From positions 1 through 64,000 of the forward strand of contig CALAUA010000021.1 of the NCBI GenBank assembly GCA_937891975.1: a stretch of DNA of 64,000 nt, in the 5' to 3' direction. Of the stretch, positions 43,787-51,148 are shown piece after piece (position 1 is the first letter of the stretch; every line of letters begins with the position of its first letter). The DNA is from an uncultured Bacteroidales bacterium. GTDB taxonomy: Bacteria; Bacteroidota; Bacteroidia; Bacteroidales; Paludibacteraceae. The notes under the pieces are model-generated. The model worked only from the letters and a program-made list of their open reading frames with translations. It was not told the origin of the DNA and did no database searches. The translations under genes and the position numbers were made by a program.

Positions 43787-46247
43787 CGTCGTCATCTACG
43801 TATTGATATGCAGATTCTGCTGATTTCTTCTTATGTAGGCGTGTGCGCAGGTAATCAAATCCGTAGCGTTTCTTGCTTCGATTTCCATAACCGTAGCCAT
43901 AACCATAGCCATAGCCATAACCATAACCATAGCCATAGCCATAGCCATAGCCATAACCATAGCCGTACTTACTAGACTTTTGAGTAGGCACATCCGACAA
44001 GATAAGATTAATTTTATCCTTATGATGCAATGTCAAGCTTTCTAGTGTTTGCTTAGCAAATCGCTTGTCTGTATCCATACAACGTAATACGTAAAGCGTC
44101 AAATCCGTCTGCTCAATCAATGCCATAGCATCTGGTACAATACCTACTGGAGAAGAGTCAACCACCATAAATGTATAGCGTTCACGCAAGGTTGCCAACA
44201 TCTCAATCAGTTTTTCGCTACGAATCAATTCTCCAGGGTTAGGAGGGATGGTACCTGCAGGCAACACATCAAATCCTAATTGCTCGTTATGTAGAATGAT
44301 TTCATCCAATGTGCAATCCCCAATCAGATAATTAGTCACACCCATCGACGCTTCCAATCCTAATTTCTCATGAACATTGGGTTTACGGATATCCATGTCT
44401 ATCAACAACGTCGGATGACCAGTCATTGCATAAAGAGAAGCTAAGTTGGTGCTAATAAAGGTCTTACCGTCACCCGATTGAGTGGACGTCACTGTTACAG
44501 AGATATTTGTTTTACGCAGCACCTTAAACTCGATACGCATACGGATATTTCGCAACATCTCAGCATAACTCGAACGAGGTTTCTTCATTGCATAAATAGG
44601 ATTTTGCGATTTCACATGACGCAAAACACCCAACACATCGAAGTTGCTCAATTTCTCTGCTTCCTTTTGGGTACGAATCTTATTATTCAGCAACTCCGAC
44701 AAAATCAGCAACAACAAAGGTATCAACAAGCCTATTGCCAAATAAGTCATTGTATTTTTACGTTTTTCTTTGCTGTTCATTGCGTAAGTTGTGCGTGCAC
44801 GGTCCATGATTTCGCTATCAGGTGTATTACCTGCTTTCTGTATTTCTGCCTCTGCGCGTTTTTGGAGGAAGAACGTATAATAGTTATCGTCGATACGATA
44901 ATTACGTTCTATTGCTACCATCTGCAATTCCTTCTCTGGCAGATTTTGAATCTCGCGTTCTACTTCTCTCAAGCGAATATCTAAATCCTTCTTTTCGATA
45001 TCCAGTGATGTGCGCATAGACTGCACCACCTCAGCAATCGCTGATTTGACGTTATTGATGTCGCTTGTGTATTTAGAGTAGTACACATTCTTTTGGCTCA
45101 ATTCGCCACGTTGGATATGCAGGTCATTGAGTTGCTGTACCAATTGCATCAGCATAGGTTCATTGAGCCCCAAGGTAGCAGGTGCTATCACCGAACCTTG
45201 ATCTATTTTTTGGTCTAAATAGTTAGAAAGATAATCCAAGTAAGTCTCTTTCAGACGTAGTGCCATTTGCTGTTGATCATATTGACTGGCCTTGCTCATC
45301 AATCCACCTGCGTAGGAACCCACATCCACAAATTTATTCTCTTGACGGAAATTGGTCATCTCCCCTTCACTCTTTGTCAGACTCTCTTGTAGTACTTTCA
45401 ATTGGTCATTGATAAAGCTAATGGATTTCTCTGCCACCATATTCTTGCGTTCCACATTTTGCAAAAGATAGATATCCGACAACTTGTCAATAAACTCACG
45501 ATCACGTTGAGGCGTCTCGCCAATCAACTGAATACCCAATACCGTACTACGTTCTGTCAAGAAATTGAGTTGCAACCTACTCGAAAACTCATCGGTCAAA
45601 CTCTCGCGCGAACGGAAACGGAAATAGATATGCTGACCTGGTGACATCATCATATCCGTTGGCCATATGCGAGCCTTGAATAGTGAGGTGTGCAGTTCCT
45701 CACCATATTGCGTGACATAATCAAATGAATCTCCTTCTTCAAACGTTGTTATGTGCAATGCCCCATTTTGCAGCACCTCACAACGAAACAGTTGGTAATA
45801 TACCATCGGATCCAACCATGAGTATTCCACGGTAATGGGGGAATTACGATAGATATTACGAGTCTTGAAGCGACCTTTCGTTATATATTCCACATTCATA
45901 TACGGCAACGAATCTACCGTACGTGCAATCAGGTCATAACTACCTAGAATTATCAACTGGTTGTTCACATTTGTATAGCCTGCTCCCACACCAAATCCTT
46001 GCATAATGGATGCTGAACCATATCCCGTGCCACCACTCGACTCTTTGATAATCATGGTACCTGTTGTCAAATAGCGCTCTATCACCTTCTTATTCTTCAG
46101 GTAAGCCAAAGACAATGCAATGGCAGCAGCAATCACAAACAAATACCAATGGCGCACAATACGCACCACCCATTCCATAAGATCAAAATTGGAATTCTCT
46201 TCTTCGAATGGCATACCGCCATTTTGTATTATTTCATTTTGTGTCAT
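43776..46247 (-). CDS. Polysaccharide copolymerase / tyrosine autokinase (Wzc type)
   Basis: 823 residues. Wzz-type inner-membrane chain-length part with transmembrane segments near 32-48 and 502-522 and a long periplasmic coiled-coil region (about 265-470). The cytoplasmic BY-kinase domain starts near 560: Walker A STQSGDGKTFISTNLA, Walker A' LLIDMDIRKP and Walker B FMVVDSSPV. The tail holds 14 consecutive Tyr-Gly units, then YGFDYLRTR...SAYQYVD. Such Tyr clusters are the autophosphorylation sites that govern capsule chain length. Works with the two Wza-like exporters encoded directly upstream. Confidence 0.93.
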   Translation of the reverse strand: MTQNEIIQNGGMPFEEENSNFDLMEWVVRIVRHWYLFVIAAAIALSLAYLKNKKVIERYLTTGTMIIKESSGGTGYGSASIMQGFGVGAGYTNVNNQLIILGSYDLIARTVDSLPYMNVEYITKGRFKTRNIYRNSPITVEYSWLDPMVYYQLFRCEVLQNGALHITTFEEGDSFDYVTQYGEELHTSLFKARIWPTDMMMSPGQHIYFRFRSRESLTDEFSSRLQLNFLTERSTVLGIQLIGETPQRDREFIDKLSDIYLLQNVERKNMVAEKSISFINDQLKVLQESLTKSEGEMTNFRQENKFVDVGSYAGGLMSKASQYDQQQMALRLKETYLDYLSNYLDQKIDQGSVIAPATLGLNEPMLMQLVQQLNDLHIQRGELSQKNVYYSKYTSDINNVKSAIAEVVQSMRTSLDIEKKDLDIRLREVEREIQNLPEKELQMVAIERNYRIDDNYYTFFLQKRAEAEIQKAGNTPDSEIMDRARTTYAMNSKEKRKNTMTYLAIGLLIPLLLLILSELLNNKIRTQKEAEKLSNFDVLGVLRHVKSQNPIYAMKKPRSSYAEMLRNIRMRIEFKVLRKTNISVTVTSTQSGDGKTFISTNLASLYAMTGHPTLLIDMDIRKPNVHEKLGLEASMGVTNYLIGDCTLDEIILHNEQLGFDVLPAGTIPPNPGELIRSEKLIEMLATLRERYTFMVVDSSPVGIVPDAMALIEQTDLTLYVLRCMDTDKRFAKQTLESLTLHHKDKINLILSDVPTQKSSKYGYGYGYGYGYGYGYGYGYGYGYGYGYGNRSKKRYGFDYLRTRLHKKKSAESAYQYVDDDDEA
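43885..43968 (-). repeat. Fourteen hexanucleotide repeats coding (Tyr-Gly)14
   Basis: CCATAA/CCATAG/CCGTAG hexamers over 84 bases. The third-base variation is synonymous (GGT/GGC), so the peptide stays perfect. Confidence 0.95.
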
Positions 46248-46255
46248 ATCCTTAA

Positions 46256-46285
46256 CTTTTCAGTTTTCACTTTTCACTTTCCATC
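46256..46285. repeat. CTTTTCACTTTT-type short repeat
   Basis: ACTTTTCAGTTTTCACTTTTCAC occupies most of the gap between the exporter and kinase genes. Same border-repeat style as 47888 and 54842. Confidence 0.5.
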
Positions 46286-46286
46286 T

Positions 46287-47042
46287 TTACCACACTCCTG
46301 GAATATAATTCAACACCGTAATCAACAATGATACAGAACTCGTAATCAATGCCAAGAAGCCGCTATAACTAGCTTGTTTGTAGAAACTACCTTTATCTCT
46401 ACTCACATAAATCAAATCGTTCGGGTACACGTAATAGTATTGCGAATCAATAATGCTATTGGTGCGTATATCAAACTCTAGCACCTCTGGCTCTGCATTA
46501 CCACGTGGACGAATAATACGCACATGTCGGCGATCACCCGAATTCATCAAATCACCCGTCATTGCCAATGCCTGAAAGATGGTCAAACGTTCCTTATTAA
46601 TCGAATACTTACCTGACCGAGCATCACCCAGCACGGTAAAAGTCTTATTGTACATCGACAATTTCACATCTGCGTCAGGAATAATTTCGCGAAATGCCTT
46701 ACGTAGTGTGTCTTGTGCTTCCAATTCTGTCAAACCCACCAACTTCACTGGTTCCAAGAAGGGGATATCTACTGTTCCGTCAGAATAAATGCGGTATGAA
46801 TTAGCATATTGTCCAGCCCCGTGCATATTAGCAGACAGTGTTTTAGCTATCGTTTCATCCATAGTAACCACACGATAGATAATCTCATCATTTACCTGCA
46901 AACGATATGGTTCATATGCAGCAGAATCATATTGAGGTAAATCATCACGCTCTTGCAGCAAACCCACCTGACGATAACCATAGCAACCTGTCAGAGATGT
47001 CAGGAGGATAATCATATAAATGTGTACTAGTATCTTCTTCAT
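46287..47042 (-). CDS. Polysaccharide export lipoprotein, Wza-like (paralogue 1)
   Basis: 251 residues. Lipobox LTGC with Cys near residue 20. Polysaccharide export domain (about 45-130: YRLQVNDEIIYRVV...TVDIPFLEPVKLVGLTELEAQDTL) followed by a SLBB-like domain (FTVLGDARSGKYSI...TIFQALAMTGD). Ends with a hydrophobic helix (YSGFLALITSSVSLLITVLNY), the likely outer-membrane helix of the Wza ring. It is clearly related to the next gene upstream, with 11 bases between them. Confidence 0.9.
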   Translation of the reverse strand: MKKILVHIYMIILLTSLTGCYGYRQVGLLQERDDLPQYDSAAYEPYRLQVNDEIIYRVVTMDETIAKTLSANMHGAGQYANSYRIYSDGTVDIPFLEPVKLVGLTELEAQDTLRKAFREIIPDADVKLSMYNKTFTVLGDARSGKYSINKERLTIFQALAMTGDLMNSGDRRHVRIIRPRGNAEPEVLEFDIRTNSIIDSQYYYVYPNDLIYVSRDKGSFYKQASYSGFLALITSSVSLLITVLNYIPGVW

Positions 47043-47053
47043 TGATTGTCCTC

Positions 47054-47887
47054 CTATTTATGTTTTTCAATTGTATTCATAATACGCACCACCAAACCAT
47101 ATACAAAACCGCCAAAAGCCAACGTAGTAGCTACCACACTAATAGTAGTGGTTACCGAGTTGATACCAAAACTCTGACCTTTGATACGTTGTATATAAAT
47201 CACGTCATTGGGTTCTATATAATAATACTCCGAGTTGATGATATCCTGCGAACGCACATCAAACGTCATCACTTTGGTTTCGCCTTCTATCTCACGCACA
47301 ATACGCACTTTGCTACGATCGCCAAAATCACCTATATCACCAGCCATTGCCAATGCCTCAAATATCGTTACCTTCTCTTTGGGCATAGCAAACATACCGC
47401 TACCGTGGTCACTTATCACGCTAAATGTACCACGAACGATATTCACTTCCACCGAAAGCAACTTATAATCGGTTTGATCTTGCACATATTCCATCAGCGA
47501 ACGTTCCAAAACGGCCTTGACCTCGCGCGTAGTCTTTCCTCGCACATCTACCTTGCCCACCAACGGATAATCTATCGTACCATCATCTGCCACCAGATAC
47601 GTGTACAAATCGTACGAGCCACTAGCACCTGCACCCTGACGAATTTGTGAACTATTCACACCATTACCCGACGCATTAAACATACTGCTAACACGCTCAT
47701 CTATAGAATATACGTACACATACAAACGATCACCTATACGAATCTGATAATCTTCGTAGGTCAACGTATCCGTGTATGTGGGTACACCATGCTTACCCGG
47801 CTCCTGCAACAAGTTCACTTTTCTACTTGTAACGCAAGAAGCCATCAATACCGTCAAAACTAATAGTAAAAATCCCTTTATCTTCAT
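47054..47887 (-). CDS. Polysaccharide export lipoprotein, Wza-like (paralogue 2)
   Basis: 277 residues. Lipobox LMASC with Cys near 18. Same domain order as its neighbour: export domain (YQIRIGDRLYVYVYSID, TIDYPLVGKVDVRGKT), SLBB-like (GTFSVISDHGSGMFAMPKEKVTIFEALAMAGDIGD) and a C-terminal hydrophobic helix (VVATTLAFGGFVYGLVV). Two such genes in tandem suggest a mixed ring or two alternative pores; this is inference. It precedes the first paralogue and the kinase in one transcript. Confidence 0.9.
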   Translation of the reverse strand: MKIKGFLLLVLTVLMASCVTSRKVNLLQEPGKHGVPTYTDTLTYEDYQIRIGDRLYVYVYSIDERVSSMFNASGNGVNSSQIRQGAGASGSYDLYTYLVADDGTIDYPLVGKVDVRGKTTREVKAVLERSLMEYVQDQTDYKLLSVEVNIVRGTFSVISDHGSGMFAMPKEKVTIFEALAMAGDIGDFGDRSKVRIVREIEGETKVMTFDVRSQDIINSEYYYIEPNDVIYIQRIKGQSFGINSVTTTISVVATTLAFGGFVYGLVVRIMNTIEKHK

Positions 47888-47948
47888 CTCTTATCACTTA
47901 TCACTTATCTCTACTCTCATACCTCTACTCTCTCATCTCTTCTCATCC
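47888..47948. repeat. TCTCTTATCACTTATCAC-type border repeat
   Basis: Degenerate TTATCACT and CTCTACTCTCAT units fill the gap and run into the last codons of the oxidoreductase gene (stop at 47935-47933). Confidence 0.6.
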
Positions 47949-48910
47949 CATCCAAATGGGTGTGGACTTAGTGGCAGTTTTGCCAACGGATGATAGTCAC
48001 CCACCAAACCGATAGGCGTAGCATTACGAATCTGACTTACCATCTCAATGCATGGACGAGCTTCTGAAATACGGAATCCGTTACCTGCCAATATCTGCTT
48101 GTAACTTTCTGTATGCAATTCCGTAAAACCTTGACTAAACTCAAACTCCTCACCATCTATCGACAATGTACGGTACGTACGCTTTTCACCTTGCACAGCA
48201 TTCGCTGGCAAGCAATCAGCATTGATACTCAAAAAGTAGCGAACACGCGCACGCTCCAGTTCCAAGTAGCCTGCCACACGGTCAAAACTCATCACATGTA
48301 CGATATTTTGCTTTACCGCACCAAATATCCATTGCAACATATCATAGAAGTGCACACCTATATTGGTTGCTATGCCACCCGATTTATGCACATCGCCCTT
48401 CCAACTGCTGTAGTACCATTTACCACGACTTGTGATATAGGTCAAATCCACATCATACACTTTATCTTTCGGACCATTCTGCACTTTCTCGCGCAATGCT
48501 GCTATCTTGTCGTGCAGACGTAATTGCAATATCGTGTATGCCTTATGCCCCGTCTCCGCTTCCAGTTCTACCAAGTTGTCGATATTATACGGATTCAACA
48601 CCAATGGCTTCTCGCATATCACGTCACAGCCCAAACGCAAACCATAACGAATAAACGCATCGTGCGTATAGTTGGGCGTACAAATACTTATCCATGACAA
48701 AGGATTATCCGTACGCATCTGCTTCGAGCAGAAACGATCAAATTGCTCATTTTCCGTGTAAAAACTACAATCTGGGAAACTACTATCTAACCTGCCTACC
48801 GAGTCAAACTTATCGTATGCTACTAGCAGATTATTACCCGTATCGGCAATTGCTTTGATGTGTCGAGGTGCTATATATCCTGCCGCACCTATAAGAGCAA
48901 AATTGTGCAT
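47933..48910 (-). CDS. Gfo/Idh/MocA oxidoreductase, WlbA/WbpB-like
   Basis: 325 residues. N-terminal Rossmann fold (FALIGAAGYIAPRHIKAI, nucleotide-binding GxxGxxxxxH), then the CEKPLVL motif near 98-104 with catalytic Lys, and GGIATNIGVHFYDML near 180-194 with the catalytic His. WYYSSWKGDVHKSGG resembles UDP-N-acetylglucosaminuronate 3-dehydrogenases, which start the synthesis of 2,3-diamino sugar acids. The surface-polysaccharide context supports this. First gene of the leftward run from the promoter at 48962. Its last residues overlap a border repeat. Confidence 0.85.
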   Translation of the reverse strand: MHNFALIGAAGYIAPRHIKAIADTGNNLLVAYDKFDSVGRLDSSFPDCSFYTENEQFDRFCSKQMRTDNPLSWISICTPNYTHDAFIRYGLRLGCDVICEKPLVLNPYNIDNLVELEAETGHKAYTILQLRLHDKIAALREKVQNGPKDKVYDVDLTYITSRGKWYYSSWKGDVHKSGGIATNIGVHFYDMLQWIFGAVKQNIVHVMSFDRVAGYLELERARVRYFLSINADCLPANAVQGEKRTYRTLSIDGEEFEFSQGFTELHTESYKQILAGNGFRISEARPCIEMVSQIRNATPIGLVGDYHPLAKLPLSPHPFGWDEKR

Positions 48911-48912
48911 AT

Positions 48913-48952
48913 TCCTAATTCAAAATTCTTAATTCAAAATTCTTAATTACCA
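48913..48952. repeat. Two AATTCAAAATTCTT units
   Basis: Tandem AATTCAAAATTCTT at the 5' side of the oxidoreductase gene, inside its leader. Confidence 0.6.
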
Positions 48953-48961
48953 ATCAGCCTG

Positions 48962-48992
48962 CAAAGGTACAACAAAAAATGCACATACGCAA
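48962..48992 (-). promoter_or_regulatory. Promoter of the capsule/Kdo run
   Basis: Minus strand TTGC (48992-48989), 19 bases, TACCTTTG (48969-48962). Confidence 0.75.
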
Positions 48993-49013
48993 GCAAAGTG
49001 AGCAATTATTTGT

Positions 49014-49037
49014 AAAAAGATAGATAAATATCTATCT
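49014..49037 (-). terminator. Terminator of the aminotransferase-iorAB operon
   Basis: AGATAGAT-ATTT-ATCTATCT on the minus strand followed by TTTTA. Confidence 0.75.
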
Positions 49038-49079
49038 CATACAAAACAACATGGTAAATCATCGAATCGACTTACCTTT

Positions 49080-49117
49080 CCCCGTACCACTACCGTACCA
49101 TTCCCGTAGCACTCTGT
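49080..49117. repeat. Family E repeat, second copy
   Basis: CCCCGTACCACTACCGTACC, then ATTCCCGTAGCACTCTG: the reverse complement of the 27767-27807 pattern. Confidence 0.7.
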
Positions 49118-49144
49118 AGTTTGTCTATAGGATCTTTGCTATTT

Positions 49145-50473
49145 CTATCCTCCAAAATCGCGATTAAATAGGGCAAGACGCTCATCAAGGAGTTCGTATT
49201 GATCTTCGCGGATGCAAGACACACAGCCACGCATACCCTCGCGCTTCGCGCCTGTACTAGTCAGCGAGATAGCCGAGATACCATAGTAAATCAGTTTGTT
49301 AAGCATCTTTTCGCCCGTCCAATCCTTATAACCAAAGGTAAAGAAGAAACCATCGCCTACCTCCTGCTCATCGGCATCTTGGTCATAGACGATATGAAAA
49401 CCGTTCTTTAACATTATCTCCTTGACAATCTTTGCACGGCGAGCATACTCGCGGGTATTGTTCACGAAGTCAATCTTGCCTTGACAAGCCGCTTTGAACA
49501 TAGCAGCCATAGCATGTTGCACCGAATGCGTCACACCCGAAGACAGACTATAGAGCACAATATACACAAAATTGCGTATGAACTCGCCATCGTTGCCATA
49601 ACGTTCTGCCAATGAAGGGAAGCGACGATGTGCCAAATACGGATTCATCGCCACAATAGCACCGCGCTGACCTGCATACGAGAACATCTTGGAGCAAGAA
49701 ATCATATGCACGCAATTGTTGGTATATCTGCCCACGGTGGGTTGGTATGGCGGTTCGTAGGGTGTGCCACGGTCTTTATCGCGGAAGTCCATATTTAGGT
49801 ATGCTAAGTCTTCGATTACCAGCACATTATACAACGTAGCCAATCGACCAATAATCTCCAATTCGCGTTCGGTGAGGCACATCCACGATGGGTTGTTCGG
49901 ATTGGAGAAAAGCATCGCCGCTATCCTACCCGATTGAAAATGACGTTCCAACTCTTTCTCCAATGCTTCGCCACGGAAATTCGCCACATCAAACGCATCC
50001 ACACGCACACCAATCACCTTGCATTGCTGTTTCTGCACGGGGAAACAGGGGTCAAGAAACAGCACAGTATCGCGCTGGCTATCCAGTTGAGCCATCGTCA
50101 TATTAAGCGCAAAAGCGGCTTGCATACTGCCCACTGTAGGCACAATACAATCGGTTGGGATATCCAATCCGAGGAAAGCACGCACGAACTCACTGCCCCA
50201 GTGCTTGACTTCGGGAATACCCGTGATAATAGGATAACGCGAACCGTAACCCGCCTTCAGGGCAGCATGCTCGGCAGCTATACCCACTTGTTCGGCAGAC
50301 AAGCCAGGTTCACCCAATTCCATGTGGATAAACTCCTGACCTGTAGCACGTTCAATATCTTTGACTACGCCCACGAGTTGGCGGATAGAGGCACCGCCCA
50401 GTTCCTTGGCGTTACGCAGACCAAAATCAATACAAGTTTGGTCAACGAGTTGTTTGTTGAGAGGAAAAGACAT
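49145..50473 (-). CDS. PLP-dependent aminotransferase of the IorAB operon (distal)
   Basis: 442 residues, fold-type I class I/II aminotransferase. HMELGEPGL near 50-58, FSNPNNPSW near 190-198 and the PLP lysine K262 in SCSKMFSYAGQRGAI are visible. The group is more divergent than the other two aminotransferases here; its substrate is unknown. Its position behind iorA-iorB suggests that it delivers a 2-oxo acid, perhaps an aromatic one, to that enzyme. Separated from iorB by a family A repeat. Confidence 0.88.
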   Translation of the reverse strand: MSFPLNKQLVDQTCIDFGLRNAKELGGASIRQLVGVVKDIERATGQEFIHMELGEPGLSAEQVGIAAEHAALKAGYGSRYPIITGIPEVKHWGSEFVRAFLGLDIPTDCIVPTVGSMQAAFALNMTMAQLDSQRDTVLFLDPCFPVQKQQCKVIGVRVDAFDVANFRGEALEKELERHFQSGRIAAMLFSNPNNPSWMCLTERELEIIGRLATLYNVLVIEDLAYLNMDFRDKDRGTPYEPPYQPTVGRYTNNCVHMISCSKMFSYAGQRGAIVAMNPYLAHRRFPSLAERYGNDGEFIRNFVYIVLYSLSSGVTHSVQHAMAAMFKAACQGKIDFVNNTREYARRAKIVKEIMLKNGFHIVYDQDADEQEVGDGFFFTFGYKDWTGEKMLNKLIYYGISAISLTSTGAKREGMRGCVSCIREDQYELLDERLALFNRDFGG

Positions 50474-50476
50474 ATG

Positions 50477-50526
50477 TTTGGTGTTTAGTGGACGGCACTT
50501 TTCGTGCCTATTGTTTAGTGTTTAGA
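50477..50526. repeat. Family A hairpin element at the iorB 3' end
   Basis: On the minus strand: CTAAAC-AATA, then GGCAC-5 nt-GTGCC, then GTCCAC-TAAAC. The iorB stop codon TAA and its last codons (SASKH) lie in the element. Confidence 0.8.
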
Positions 50527-51093
50527 GGCACTGTACCCTGCTTCGATAGCAGCAATATTGGCAGCGACAACGGCTTCGCCTTTGCGAGCGAAGATGCGCT
50601 CCACGCCTGCAACAATCTTATCATGGTCAATGCCCAACATAGGGATAGCTGCTCCCAAAAGCACCATATTCGCTGCTTGCAGAGGAGCACCCGCCTCTTT
50701 GGCAAGCACCTCTACATCCAATAGCACGTGCTTCTTGACGGCTTGGATGTGCTCCAGCACCTGCTCAATATCAGGATAATTAGGGATATTCACAAACGGT
50801 TTGCACGAGGAGACAATCCATCCGTCGGGTTTGAGGTATGGCAGATAGCGCAATGCTTCCATTGGTTCGAGCGAGATGATAATATCTGCCCCACCCTTTG
50901 GAATCAAATCCGAATAGATGGGTTCGCTGGACAAACGGAGATTGGATTGCACATCACCGCCTCGCTGGCTCATGCCATGCACTTCAGCTTGCTTCAAATA
51001 GAGGCCTTCTTTGAGGGCTGCCTCGCCAATCACTGTGGCAATAGATAGGATACCTTGTCCGCCTACGCCTGCTAAAATTATATCGCGTTTCAT
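50515..51093 (-). CDS. iorB: Indolepyruvate oxidoreductase subunit beta
   Basis: 192 residues, the gamma-type domain of 2-oxoacid:ferredoxin oxidoreductases. Signature start DIILAGVGGQGILSIATVIGEAA and QAEVHGMSQRGGDVQSNLRLS (about 36-56). With IorA it decarboxylates arylpyruvates to aryl-acetyl-CoA and reduces ferredoxin. The last five residues are encoded by a family A repeat. IorA is encoded directly upstream, separated by ATTAAAC repeats. Confidence 0.95.
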   Translation of the reverse strand: MKRDIILAGVGGQGILSIATVIGEAALKEGLYLKQAEVHGMSQRGGDVQSNLRLSSEPIYSDLIPKGGADIIISLEPMEALRYLPYLKPDGWIVSSCKPFVNIPNYPDIEQVLEHIQAVKKHVLLDVEVLAKEAGAPLQAANMVLLGAAIPMLGIDHDKIVAGVERIFARKGEAVVAANIAAIEAGYSASKH

Positions 51094-51105
51094 ATACTTC
51101 TTGCC

Positions 51106-51148
51106 TTTAAACTTAAAACCTTAAACATTAAACATTAAACATTAAACC
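51106..51148. repeat. CTTAAAC / ATTAAAC heptamers between iorA and iorB
   Basis: Four to five TTAAACA units; the iorA stop codon TAG (51150-51148) touches the array. Confidence 0.75.
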
